NCBI GenBank assembly: GCA_002898295.1
Contig: BEHX01000006.1
Coordinates: 1 to 64,000, forward strand
DNA from: a bacterium HR21
Lineage (GTDB): Bacteria > Bacteroidota > Ignavibacteria > Kapaibacteriales > HRBIN21
Direction: 5' to 3'
DNA: 64,000 bases
The first letter of the stretch is position 1. Each line of letters starts with the position of its first letter. This document shows positions 34,873 through 43,715 of this stretch, one piece after another. A model generated the notes under the pieces. It was not told the origin of the DNA, ran no database searches, and saw nothing but the letters and a program-made list of their open reading frames with translations. A program made the translations under genes and the position numbers.

Positions 34873-35624
34873 GTGTCCGGGGGCGGGACGTGGGACATCT
34901 CGCGGACGGGTTCCCACTTGCGGGAAATCGAGCGGCGGAGGAGGAGAACGGAGGCAGCATTGAGGGTCCACAGCCACAGCGTCCGTGCGTAGCCGTAGCG
35001 GCGGTATCGGCGAGGAGATTCGTAGATGAGCAGCTCCCATGCCATGCGGATTTTCCCCAGGCGCCGCAATCGCCGGTAGAGCTCGAAGTCTTCCCCCGCG
35101 GCGAGCCGTTCGTCGTATCCACCGACCTGCCAGAATGCCCATCGGCGTACGATGTGGCACTCTCCACGTCCCATGCCTAAGCCGCAGGTGTTGAGCAGCC
35201 CGATGTAGCGGTTGTACACAGCGTGGAAGAGACGGTCTTTCCACGTGGCGCACTCGGGGTGAACGGTAATCGGGCACGCTAGGGCAACTTCCTCAGCAGG
35301 TGCGGTGGCTGCCCAGCGCAGTACAGTCTGGGCAAAACGGTCGCTCTCGGCGGGGACGGAATCGGCATTGAGGAAGACGAGCACGTGCCCTTCTGCCACA
35401 CGAGCCCCCCAGTTGCGCCCCTGGGCAATGGTCTGGCGCTCTGTGCCGGTGTACTCAATGACAACGTCGGCATGGGCATGGGCACAGGGCAGGGTGGCGT
35501 CAGTGCTCCCGCCATCGCTGATGATGAGTTCGATGCCGTAGCGTTCACGGAGCTCCAGCGGGAACTGTGCCAGCGTCTTTCCCAGGGTGCTCTCTTCCTG
35601 GAGGGTCGGGATGATGAGGCTCAT
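34866..35624 (-). CDS. Family 2-type glycosyltransferase
   Basis: A 252-residue GT-A glycosyltransferase. SLIIPTLQEESTLGKTL at the N-terminus, IISDGGSTDATL and LVFLNADSVP (DxD-like) are the nucleotide-sugar and metal-binding parts. A C-terminal hydrophobic stretch (ARTLWLWTLNAASVLLL) suggests membrane attachment. The start is taken at ATG 35624 with GGAG upstream. An ATG at 35723 directly after the preceding gene's stop would add 33 residues not typical of the family. It resembles enzymes of the TIGR04283 kind (rSAM-associated glycosyltransferase) in general layout; substrate unknown. Confidence 0.85.
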   Translation of the reverse strand: MSLIIPTLQEESTLGKTLAQFPLELRERYGIELIISDGGSTDATLPCAHAHADVVIEYTGTERQTIAQGRNWGARVAEGHVLVFLNADSVPAESDRFAQTVLRWAATAPAEEVALACPITVHPECATWKDRLFHAVYNRYIGLLNTCGLGMGRGECHIVRRWAFWQVGGYDERLAAGEDFELYRRLRRLGKIRMAWELLIYESPRRYRRYGYARTLWLWTLNAASVLLLRRSISRKWEPVREMSHVPPPDTC

Positions 35625-35725
35625 CTGGACACTCTCCAGGGGTATACGGCGGTGCACCCACACGCGTGCCGCCGGCGGCAGGAGCTCAGTAGGCAGCGTC
35701 ACCGGGGCAACGGGAGTGACCATCC

Positions 35726-36499
35726 TTACTCGACGAGTTCACGGACCTGGTCCACGAAGACAACGACGGTGGGGGCTTCGGGAATGGGGCGGACAATCGG
35801 CAGTGGCGGGATGTCGAGCGTGAACCGGATACGCTCCTCACCGTCCCGGACCCCCGGCAGCAGGTACTGCCGGAGTGCCTCCGCACGGGCATTTGCCAGC
35901 TTCTGCGCCTGCTCCAAGAGTGTCGGCGACGGTGGTAGCTCTGCCTGGGCACTCCCTCTCTTCTTGCGCTGACGGGGAGGATTCGGGCGCGACCCTCCCT
36001 CCATGATTCGAGTGTCCAGAATGGAGACCTGCACTGTTACCCGGAGCGAACGGTTCCGGTTGAGCAGCTGTTTGAGCTCCTCCAGAGTGGCGGAGGCAGA
36101 GGGGCGGAGCGTTGCTTTGCCCGGATCGAAGGCGTGGAGCCGAAACAGCTCCATACCCGGGCGCAGGAGGGTGACGGTGAAGGTTTTCGTGACCTCGCTG
36201 TACTCCTTGCTCGCGGGAAGCTCGATGGTGTCGCTTTGCCGCAAGACGTTGTAGCCGCGGAACGTCACCACATACCGCTGCCCGGGTTGGAGCACAGCTT
36301 CGAAGGTGCCACGGCGGCTGTCCGACCGTCCCTGCTGGAGAATCTTCCCCGTCGTCGCATCGCGGATGTCGAACTCTGTCCCGACCGGCGTTCCAGTCTG
36401 CCGGTCTACAACAGTACCGCGTACCAGGGTGACGACTTTCAGCTGCGCAGACGCACTCCAGAGTCCGCAGCACAGGAGCACCCAGACGAGCCACCGCAT
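35726..36499 (-). CDS. Exported OmpA-like protein with N-terminal carboxypeptidase-regulatory-like domain
   Basis: A 257-residue protein with signal peptide MRWLVWVLLCCGLWSASAQ. Residues ~20-100 form a beta-sandwich like CarboxypepD_reg domains (LVRGTVVDRQTGTPVGTEF). Residues ~120-250 resemble OmpA-type peptidoglycan-binding domains: ATLRPSASATLEELKQLL, a strand of Val/Leu, then LAQKLANARAEALRQYLLPG in its usual place, although the segment between them contains a long insertion of basic and Pro residues. It may anchor the outer membrane to peptidoglycan. The start has AAGG upstream; a more distant in-frame ATG (36553) is less likely. Confidence 0.78.
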   Translation of the reverse strand: MRWLVWVLLCCGLWSASAQLKVVTLVRGTVVDRQTGTPVGTEFDIRDATTGKILQQGRSDSRRGTFEAVLQPGQRYVVTFRGYNVLRQSDTIELPASKEYSEVTKTFTVTLLRPGMELFRLHAFDPGKATLRPSASATLEELKQLLNRNRSLRVTVQVSILDTRIMEGGSRPNPPRQRKKRGSAQAELPPSPTLLEQAQKLANARAEALRQYLLPGVRDGEERIRFTLDIPPLPIVRPIPEAPTVVVFVDQVRELVE

Positions 36500-36515
36500 T
36501 CCCACGCTACCCTTC

Positions 36516-37286
36516 CTACTGTGACATACCCCGTTGGAGGAAGCTCTCAACACCGGCGCGGAATTCCGGCGTGGTTCGGGCTAGGACGTTGAGTCCGGCA
36601 GCATAGTGAAGAGCGCTTTCCGGAGACATGCTATGGACTGAGTTCAGCAGCGCTTTCGTCAGGCGCAGCGACGGCGCACTGTATGATGCCAGACGCTGTG
36701 CGAGCTCCTCCACGAAGCGGTCCAATTCCGCGTCCTCCACCACGTAGTTGACCAGACCGAGCCGTTCGGCTTCCTCAGCCGAGATGAGATCGGCTGTCAG
36801 CAGGAGGCGGCGTGCACGCTGGTCCCCGATTTTGTGCACGAGGAGTACCCCGACGAGCGCGGGCACAAATCCTAGACGCACCTCCGAGTACCCGAAGCGA
36901 GCACCCTGCCGAGCGGCAACAATAAGGTCGCAGGCGCTGGCTAGACCACACCCCCCAGCAATGGCGGGTCCGTGCACCTTCGCAATGACAGGCTTCGGGT
37001 ACGTGTACACCTGCCACAGGACACGCAGGAGCAGCTCGGAGTCTTCCAGATTCTCCAGCGGAGAGAAGTGCGTCAGCTGGTGTAAGTACGCTAAGTCAGC
37101 CCCGGCGCAGAATGCCGGTCCTGCCCCTTCGAGGATGACCACACGCACCTCGGGCTGTGTCTCCAGCTGACGGAGAGCCTCTGACAGAGCCCGCAGCAAT
37201 TCCGGGCTTAGCGCATTGCGCTTCTCCGGACGGTTGAGCCGGAGACGGGCATACCCATTGCCGGGAAGAATCTCTACAACGGACAT
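36516..37286 (-). CDS. Enoyl-CoA hydratase/isomerase family protein
   Basis: A 256-residue crotonase. RLNRPEKRNALSPELL and GPAFCAGADLAYL are the CoA-binding and oxyanion-hole parts. At the first catalytic Glu position the sequence is AGGCGLASACD, Gly instead of Glu; the second Glu is kept in YSEVRLGFVPALVG. This pattern is also seen in the methylglutaconyl-CoA-hydratase-like crotonases of Bacteroidota, so a role in leucine or fatty-acid degradation is possible. Substrate not shown. The gene lies between the OmpA-like gene and the second subtilase. Confidence 0.85.
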   Translation of the reverse strand: MSVVEILPGNGYARLRLNRPEKRNALSPELLRALSEALRQLETQPEVRVVILEGAGPAFCAGADLAYLHQLTHFSPLENLEDSELLLRVLWQVYTYPKPVIAKVHGPAIAGGCGLASACDLIVAARQGARFGYSEVRLGFVPALVGVLLVHKIGDQRARRLLLTADLISAEEAERLGLVNYVVEDAELDRFVEELAQRLASYSAPSLRLTKALLNSVHSMSPESALHYAAGLNVLARTTPEFRAGVESFLQRGMSQ

Positions 37287-37304
37287 CGAAGACCTTCGGC
37301 TGTG

Positions 37305-40193
37305 CTACGGATACACGGTCACAAGCTGTTGCCAGGAGCTATGCCCTGAGCGCAGACGCACCAGCACGACCCCGACCGGGAGAGCAGGAAGAGCAGCAGC
37401 GAAGCTCCCCGCAGGGAGCCAGCGCTCTCCATACCAGAGAAGCCGCCCCAGGAGGTCCCACAGCTCAATGCGCCACAGACCTTCATGAGGAAGCTCCCCG
37501 CGGAGGACTCCATCCTGCACGGTCACGCGCGGCAAGTCCCTCGGAGGGCTGGAAGCGATTGTCAGTGTCTTAGCGTAGCGGACGCATTCCCGGAAGCGCT
37601 CCGCTAGCTCCGAGCTGTTCTGGGCAGCACCGAAACAGAGCACGAACTGACGGACCTGTTCCGGGTGCCACGCCTCTGGGAAGCGGACTCCCACCACGAG
37701 TGCCACATCGCCGGTATCAGGCTCCTGCACGGAGGTCCCGGAGGTCAACAGGCGGATTTTCTCCGCCGCTGAGAAGCCATCCCCATCGTAGAGGAAGCGA
37801 GTGGAAAGTCCTGCGCACTGCACCTCTGCTGCTTGGGTCAGCGCTACGACACATCCGCCAACACTGGGCAAGCCCGGGTGTTCAACGACTTCCGCACCAT
37901 GGGGGAGATCAAGGTCAGGAAGGCGGGCTTCGGGAAAGAATCGAGCACGATCCCCCCGTCCACCTCTGCCCAGGTCCCAGTCCATCAGGAAGCCTATGGA
38001 GACGCCATGCAGGGTGATCCCGGAGAGATTCCATGCGCTGACCAGCATTCGAATGACGCCCGAGCTTTCGGCGTCGAAGCCGAGAATATCCTGCCGGAGG
38101 AGCAACCCGATGCGGCGTTCGGGAGGTGCCTGAGCATCGCTGAGGAGATTGCTGTGCTCCTCCGGCTCGAGGAAAGGCTTCAAGACGGTAAAATCATGCT
38201 CGCGTGCGAATCCCGAAGGGGTGCTCCCGACGGCTTTCCCCCGCAGGCTGTCAGCGGCAAAGAGCCCGCCGCTGTAGAGCAGACCGCAGAAGTCCCGGTA
38301 GCGAAAGCCGATGCCGTGCGTATTGTTCGGATAGTCGGAAAAGCCCAGAGCGCCATCGTCTGCGATGCTCAAGGCAGCGACAGCACTGGTGAAGGTTGCC
38401 ACATCCGGGGTCGGTGTGAGCGGCAGAAAGAGGCGTTGCCAGTAGATACTGCTGCTGTCGGAGCATTCGGCGCACAGGAGGATGGGGTCTGTTCCAGCGC
38501 GGCGGACACGAGCTCGGAATGGGCCGAGTTCAACGGCTGCGTCTGCTTCGATGAGCGGCACTGTCACGGTGGAGTCAAGGAGCTGGAGGGTTTCTGCGGT
38601 ATCTACTGCGCGGATGAGCCGGCATGTCACCGCAGAGCCGGTACCGAGCACATTCTGTGCCCGGATCCAGAGCCACAGCGTGTCCCCGAGGCGCCAGCGG
38701 CGGCGTTCTCGCCCGTCAGGGGTGCGCACCACAAGCTCCGGTAGTGTCAGTCCCGGGGCTTCCTCTGGCGGGGAGGCAAGCAGCTTCCACAGGTTGAGCC
38801 GCCCGGGCAGAAGGGAAGCCCAATCTGGATTTGCAGCCTCCACCGGGTCTGCCGTTCGGGCAATGAGTGCCGCAGCCTGCAGCGGAGAAAGCTCCGGATG
38901 GAGAGCACGCACGAGAGCAGCGGCAGCAGAGACAATCGGTGCTGCCCCCGAAGTCCCTCCGAAGGTGGTGTAGGAAGAATCCCCGTCGTTGCCGGTTGTC
39001 CAGGCACCTTCGCCAGGAGCAAGAACCTGGGTGCCGAGTCCCCGTGCCGAGAGCGGGTGGAGCGCATCGTTTGGATACGTATTCCCAACCCCCAGGACTC
39101 CGGGATATCCTGCCGGATACCATGTTGTTGTGCTGACCGGCGAGTTTCCAGCCGCAGCTACCACAAGCGTTCCCCGTGCCAGAGCGTAAGCCACCACAGC
39201 CTGGTTGGTGCACGAGAAGGTCTGACTTCCCCAACTGCAGTTGACAACGGCGAAGCCCATGAGGGCGCAGTAGAGAATGCCCTGGTAGCCGTAGTAGATG
39301 GCAGGGACGCCCTCTGGGGCAGCCTTTACCGGGAAGAAGCGGCAGCGAAAGCCAATCCCGGCAATTCCTCTGCCGTTATTGAGCGTTGCAGCGGCAATGC
39401 CTGCTACTCCCGTGCCGTGCCCCTCGGTAAAGTTCCGCGGGTCACCTGGCGATGTTTGGTCCTCTGCCGCGGTGAAGTTGTAGCCGAGGTAATCATCGAC
39501 GTAGCCGTTCCCGTCATCATCAATCCCATTGCCGGGGATCTCTGCTCGATTGAACCAGAGTGAGCCTGCCAGATCTTCGTGGGTGAAGCGGACGCCGGTA
39601 TCCACAATGCCGACAACGACTGTGCTATCGCCCTGTCCGATATCCCAGGCAGCGAAGGCATTAATGGTCCAGAGCAGCTGCTGGCGTGGGAGCAACGGAT
39701 CGTTGGGGGTGAAGAAAGGCGTTGCCAGCGTGTACGGTTCGGCATACTCCACAGCGGGGCAGCGAGTCTGGAGGAATTTGCACACGTACTCCGGCTCCCA
39801 CGGTTCGGCGTATTCGAGCACGAAAGTGCGCAGGAGGGGTTCTTCCGCCTGGAGTGCAGCGCTCCGCTGAGCGGTGGACAGGGGAGAGCGCTGGACGCCA
39901 CTGTGGAGGCTCTGTTCCCATCGCAGCAGAGGCTCTGCGCGGATGGAGCGCAGCGGCAGTGGCGGGGTATTCTGCAGACGGATCGAGACGTGGTCATTCC
40001 GGAAGCGCACGAGCACAACTCCCTGGAGCACGGGGTCAAGCCGTCCGATGGAAGGATTGGGGAAGAGCACAGCCTTCCTTGCCAGTGGGATAGCCGCATG
40101 GGCAAGCTGGAATCCCAGCAGACCGAGCAGGTACGTGTGCCACAAGCCTCTGCCCCCTTGCCGCCGGGCTTGGGGCATTTTTGTAGTTTGCAT
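37305..40193 (-). CDS. S8 subtilisin-like protease with T9SS-like C-terminal domain
   Basis: A 962-residue secreted protease. The N-terminal export signal (GLWHTYLLGLLGFQLAHA) follows a basic start. The triad is Asp in VVVGIVDTGVRFTHEDL, His in EGHGTGVAGI and Ser in FGGTSGAAPIVS, with Asn in AAAGNSPV. GIDDDGNGYVDDYLGYNF is a calcium-binding-like insert also seen in the protease at 29318. The C-terminal ~90 residues (WRIELWDLLGRLLWYGERWL) look like a T9SS sorting domain. The start is ATG 40193 with AAGGGA. It is divergent from dnaX, sharing 43 bases. Confidence 0.9.
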   Translation of the reverse strand: MQTTKMPQARRQGGRGLWHTYLLGLLGFQLAHAAIPLARKAVLFPNPSIGRLDPVLQGVVLVRFRNDHVSIRLQNTPPLPLRSIRAEPLLRWEQSLHSGVQRSPLSTAQRSAALQAEEPLLRTFVLEYAEPWEPEYVCKFLQTRCPAVEYAEPYTLATPFFTPNDPLLPRQQLLWTINAFAAWDIGQGDSTVVVGIVDTGVRFTHEDLAGSLWFNRAEIPGNGIDDDGNGYVDDYLGYNFTAAEDQTSPGDPRNFTEGHGTGVAGIAAATLNNGRGIAGIGFRCRFFPVKAAPEGVPAIYYGYQGILYCALMGFAVVNCSWGSQTFSCTNQAVVAYALARGTLVVAAAGNSPVSTTTWYPAGYPGVLGVGNTYPNDALHPLSARGLGTQVLAPGEGAWTTGNDGDSSYTTFGGTSGAAPIVSAAAALVRALHPELSPLQAAALIARTADPVEAANPDWASLLPGRLNLWKLLASPPEEAPGLTLPELVVRTPDGRERRRWRLGDTLWLWIRAQNVLGTGSAVTCRLIRAVDTAETLQLLDSTVTVPLIEADAAVELGPFRARVRRAGTDPILLCAECSDSSSIYWQRLFLPLTPTPDVATFTSAVAALSIADDGALGFSDYPNNTHGIGFRYRDFCGLLYSGGLFAADSLRGKAVGSTPSGFAREHDFTVLKPFLEPEEHSNLLSDAQAPPERRIGLLLRQDILGFDAESSGVIRMLVSAWNLSGITLHGVSIGFLMDWDLGRGGRGDRARFFPEARLPDLDLPHGAEVVEHPGLPSVGGCVVALTQAAEVQCAGLSTRFLYDGDGFSAAEKIRLLTSGTSVQEPDTGDVALVVGVRFPEAWHPEQVRQFVLCFGAAQNSSELAERFRECVRYAKTLTIASSPPRDLPRVTVQDGVLRGELPHEGLWRIELWDLLGRLLWYGERWLPAGSFAAALPALPVGVVLVRLRSGHSSWQQLVTVYP

Positions 40194-40219
40194 TTCCCTT
40201 CGCAGCCAGCTTGGCTGGG

Positions 40220-40251
40220 CAAAATTACAGGAAACCATGGCAGAGCAGCAA
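40220..40251 (-). promoter_or_regulatory. Candidate promoter of the second subtilase
   Basis: On the - strand, TTG (40251-40249), 21 bases, then TAATTTTG (40227-40220), a full match to TTG-N19/21-TAnnTTTG of Bacteroidota promoters. Part of it lies inside the first codons of dnaX. Confidence 0.45.
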
Positions 40252-41844
40252 TCAGCGGGGTTTGTGAGCCTGGCGCTCAAGTGGCGTCCCCAGACCTTTG
40301 CCGCAGTCGTTGGGCAGGAGCATGTCACAACTACCTTGCGGAATGCAGTCCGGCTCGGGCGCATCCACCAGGCATATCTCTTCTGCGGTCCGCGTGGGGT
40401 TGGGAAGACCACAACTGCCCGCGTTCTGGCTCGGGCGCTCAATTGCCAGCAGGTCACTCAGGAAGGGGAGCCCTGTAACCAGTGCCCGCCGTGCCGAGAA
40501 ATCCTGCAGGGGCGCTCTCTGGATGTCTTGGAAATTGACGGCGCCTCCAACAACAGTGTTGAAGACGTTCGACGCTTGCGCGAGAGCGCGAAGTTCCCCC
40601 CGAGTTCGGGGCGGTACAAGCTCTACATCATCGACGAAGTGCACATGCTCTCGCTGTCGGCGTTCAACGCTTTGCTGAAAATTCTGGAGGAGCCGCCGGC
40701 ACACATGGTCTTTGTCCTGGCAACGACCGAGCCGCAGAAAGTCCCGGCAACAGTGATCAGCCGCTGCCAACGCTTTGACTTCCGCCGGCTTTCTCTGGAA
40801 CAGATTACCGCGCACCTCTGCTTCGTTGCCGAGCAGGAAGGTGTCCGACTCCCGGTAGATGCAGCCTACATGCTTGCCAAAAAAGCTGAAGGCTCCCTAC
40901 GGGATGCCCTCTCGTTGCTCGACCAAGCAATCGCTTTTTGTGGGACGGAGATTCCGCCAGATGCCCTCACGCAAATGCTCCACGTCGTTGATACTGATAC
41001 GCTCTTCCGCACAACGGCAGCGCTCCGGCAGCGGGACCTCCGGGGCATCCTGGAGTTGGTCCAGGGGATTGTGAACCGAGGCTACGACCTTCAGGAGTTC
41101 ATCGAGGCACTCATCGAACACCTTCGTCATCTGGTTGCAGTCTGTGCCACTGGTTCAGTGCAGTTCCTGGACTTCCCACACGACATTGCCCGGCAGTATG
41201 CTGCCGAGGCGCAGCTCTTCCGTTTACCTGACCTCATGAACTGGCTTACTCTGGCGCATGCTACGCAGCAGGCCATGCGCTTCAGCCCTCATCCTCGGAT
41301 CCGGCTGGAGGTGGGGCTGATCCAGATGGCATTGCTGGAGAATGCAGCGGAGTTCGGAGAGCTCCTGCAGCTCCTCTACCGGCTAGAACAGCGGGGCGGG
41401 ATAGATCCGATTGCTCCAACGGTTTCGGAGGCGACTGCGCCGTACACGGTAACAGGTGGACGGGCACCGCACAGGACGCCGGAGCCAGCGCACGCGGAGG
41501 CTGCTCCCGAGCAGCTTCTCCAGGAACTGCTCGGCCAGGACCCGATGCTGCGTACACTGCTGCAGACCGGGGTACTCCAGGTGCTCCCGGTAGGCGACGT
41601 CCTCCTTTTGCGCACTCAGCAGTCGTACGTCAAGGACATACTCCAGCAGCGCCTACCGCAGCTTCAGGCAGAGATGCGTTCCCGCCTTGGCTCGACGGCG
41701 CCGGTAGTGCAGCTAGAGCTTTCCACCGCGGAATCCCCGAGGTCTTCTCCGGGGAACCTGGAGCGGCTCGAAGAGCGGCTCCAGACCTTGCTCGGGGCAC
41801 AGAAGGTGCCCTCCACAACGGTGAAAGGTCGGTCATCGCTCTGA
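40237..41844 (+). CDS. dnaX: DNA polymerase III subunits gamma/tau
   Basis: A 535-residue clamp-loader ATPase. GPRGVGKTTTARVLARALNC is the Walker A motif; four Cys follow in a zinc-binding pattern (CQQVTQEGEPCNQCPPC). IIDEVHMLS is Walker B and PATVISRCQRFDFR is the arginine-finger region (SRC). Residues ~370-535 form the tau-like C-terminus. A programmed frameshift that would make a separate gamma form is not visible: I saw no A-rich slippery run in the right area. It starts an operon with the peroxiredoxin, seven bases downstream. Confidence 0.95.
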   Translation: MAEQQSAGFVSLALKWRPQTFAAVVGQEHVTTTLRNAVRLGRIHQAYLFCGPRGVGKTTTARVLARALNCQQVTQEGEPCNQCPPCREILQGRSLDVLEIDGASNNSVEDVRRLRESAKFPPSSGRYKLYIIDEVHMLSLSAFNALLKILEEPPAHMVFVLATTEPQKVPATVISRCQRFDFRRLSLEQITAHLCFVAEQEGVRLPVDAAYMLAKKAEGSLRDALSLLDQAIAFCGTEIPPDALTQMLHVVDTDTLFRTTAALRQRDLRGILELVQGIVNRGYDLQEFIEALIEHLRHLVAVCATGSVQFLDFPHDIARQYAAEAQLFRLPDLMNWLTLAHATQQAMRFSPHPRIRLEVGLIQMALLENAAEFGELLQLLYRLEQRGGIDPIAPTVSEATAPYTVTGGRAPHRTPEPAHAEAAPEQLLQELLGQDPMLRTLLQTGVLQVLPVGDVLLLRTQQSYVKDILQQRLPQLQAEMRSRLGSTAPVVQLELSTAESPRSSPGNLERLEERLQTLLGAQKVPSTTVKGRSSL

Positions 41845-41850
41845 GCCGGA

Positions 41851-42318
41851 ATGGTGCATGTTGGGATGCCTGCGCCAGACTTTGAGGCGCTCGATGACCA
41901 GGGGCGTCCCTTCCGTCTCTCCCAGCTTCGGGGACGGTGGGTGGTGCTGTACTTCTACCCGAAGGACAACACCCCAGGCTGTACCCGAGAAGCCTGTGCA
42001 TTCCGGGATACCTCCGGGAGCTTCGCGCAGTATGGAGCCGTCATCGTTGGTATCAGCCCCGATAGCGTCCGCTCGCATCAGCGTTTCAAACAACGACATG
42101 GGCTGCCATTCCTGCTGGTCAGTGACCCCAATGGGCACATTGCCCAGCTCTACGGTGTCTGGCAGGAACGGCAGCTGTACGGACGCCGCTTCCTGGGAGT
42201 GGTGCGAAGCACATTCGTGATTGACCCTGAGGGCATTGTACGGGCGGTCTTCCCGCATGTCCGGGTGGAGGGACACGCTGAGGAAGTCCTTCAACATCTG
42301 AAGACACTCCAGGCATGA
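41851..42318 (+). CDS. bcp: Thioredoxin-dependent peroxiredoxin (Bcp/PrxQ type)
   Basis: A 155-residue peroxidase reducing hydroperoxides. VVLYFYPKDNTPGCTREAC contains the peroxidatic Cys in PGCT and, five residues on, a second Cys typical of the Bcp alpha2 type. GISPDSVRSHQRFKQRHGLP is the usual following segment, and RSTFVIDPEGIVR is the C-terminal strand. Its stop overlaps the TatD start by four bases (ATGA). Confidence 0.95.
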   Translation: MVHVGMPAPDFEALDDQGRPFRLSQLRGRWVVLYFYPKDNTPGCTREACAFRDTSGSFAQYGAVIVGISPDSVRSHQRFKQRHGLPFLLVSDPNGHIAQLYGVWQERQLYGRRFLGVVRSTFVIDPEGIVRAVFPHVRVEGHAEEVLQHLKTLQA

Positions 42319-43715
42319 TTGATACGCACGCCCATCTTGATTTACCCCACTTCGATGAGGACCGTGCTGAGGTCGTGCAGCGTGCCCGGGAGGCTGGTGT
42401 GGAAGCCATCATTATGCCCGCTATTTCCCCGGACGGCTTTCCGAAGGCGCGGCAGCTCGTAGAGGAGTATCCGGAACTCTACCGGGCGGTGGGCATCCAT
42501 CCGCATGCTGCTGCTGATGTTGGTCCACAGCAATTGGCAGCGGTTGAAGCAGAAGTCGGGTGCCCGAAGGTGGTTGCCATCGGGGAAATCGGGCTCGATT
42601 ACTTCTACGCTGAGCGTGCCTTGCCGGAACAGCAGCAGCGCGTTTTTCGCGAGCAGATCCGCTTGGCGAAACGCTGTGGATTGCCCATTATCGTGCACAA
42701 TCGAAATGCCCATGCCGATGTGCTGCGGCTCCTGGAAGAGGAGCAAGATGGAACGCTGCAGGGCGTGCTCCACTGCTTCTCGGGTGATGCTGCTGTTCTG
42801 GAACGGGCGCTGGCGTTGGGCTTCCATGTGTCGTTTACCGGGAACATCACGTATCGCAAATCTGCTGTCGCAGAACTTGTCCCGCTGGTTCCGGAAGACC
42901 GCCTCATGGTAGAGACCGATGCTCCCTACATGACACCGCAGCCCTATCGGGGGAAACGCAACGAGCCAGCATTCGTGCGGTACGTCGTGGAGAGAATTGC
43001 CGAACTTACTGGACGAGCCCGCGAACGCGTTGTGGCGGATACCTCTCGGGTTGCTCGGGCACTCTTCCGACTCCCGCTGTTGCTTGGAGCCTTCTGCCTT
43101 TCTTGTCTCTGGGCACAGGGGCAGCAGGATTCCGCCTCAGGGCGTCATCTCTACGCGAAAGGGTTGGGCTTCGGACTCCATGGGGCAACGAACACCATCG
43201 TTGAACTCCGGCGCTTTGTCACGGGTGGAGATCAGACCTTCTCCTACGAGGGAGTACCCGCCTTTGGGCTGCACCTCTTCTACGAGTTCCACGACTATGT
43301 TGCTGCCGAGCTTGCGTATACGTATTCCCGCAACACGAAGGTGCTCAAAAGCCCGCAACGTCCGTGGGGGCAGGACAGACCGGACATTTACCAGGTCCTT
43401 GAGCTCTGCGCTCATGTGAGTCCGAATCCCTATGGGCGGGTCAACTTCTACGGGACCCTGGGGGGAGCGGCGCTGTTCAACCGCATCAATGACCAACCGG
43501 AGAACAGGGTTGCGCTCGTTACTGGGGTGGGACTCCGCTTCAACGTGCTGACTTCCTTCGGCATGCTCATGCCGTGGATGGAGTGGCGCCTGGATTTTGC
43601 CCTCGGGCGCGAGGAGCGAGAGGTTGTGCTGAGCCTGACAGAGCGCCGGCGTGCGGAGGTCGGTTTCTACCTTTCCCTGCCCAGAGTGGGGCTGCTATGG
43701 TTCCCGCGGTGGTAG
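42315..43715 (+). CDS. TatD-family nuclease fused in frame to a secreted beta-barrel-like domain
   Basis: One open frame of 466 residues. Residues 1-~251 are a complete TatD-type metal-dependent hydrolase: MIDTHAHLDL, AVGIHPHAA, AIGEIGLDYFY, IVHNRNAH, HCFSGD and VETDAPYMTP, ending with RVARALFRL as the family does. Then comes a signal-peptide-like stretch (PLLLGAFCLSCLWAQGQQ) and ~200 residues with alternating strand pattern like a small outer-membrane beta-barrel. A cytoplasmic nuclease joined to an exported domain is unlikely. A GTG in frame at 43032 could start the second protein separately, so this may be two genes whose separating stop codon is lost or never existed. Upp overlaps its end by 19 bases. 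Confidence 0.82.
   Translation: MIDTHAHLDLPHFDEDRAEVVQRAREAGVEAIIMPAISPDGFPKARQLVEEYPELYRAVGIHPHAAADVGPQQLAAVEAEVGCPKVVAIGEIGLDYFYAERALPEQQQRVFREQIRLAKRCGLPIIVHNRNAHADVLRLLEEEQDGTLQGVLHCFSGDAAVLERALALGFHVSFTGNITYRKSAVAELVPLVPEDRLMVETDAPYMTPQPYRGKRNEPAFVRYVVERIAELTGRARERVVADTSRVARALFRLPLLLGAFCLSCLWAQGQQDSASGRHLYAKGLGFGLHGATNTIVELRRFVTGGDQTFSYEGVPAFGLHLFYEFHDYVAAELAYTYSRNTKVLKSPQRPWGQDRPDIYQVLELCAHVSPNPYGRVNFYGTLGGAALFNRINDQPENRVALVTGVGLRFNVLTSFGMLMPWMEWRLDFALGREEREVVLSLTERRRAEVGFYLSLPRVGLLWFPRW

Noticed and set aside
40237-41844. Programmed frameshift in dnaX to make gamma
   Set aside because: I saw no A-rich slippery run followed by a stem in the expected region.
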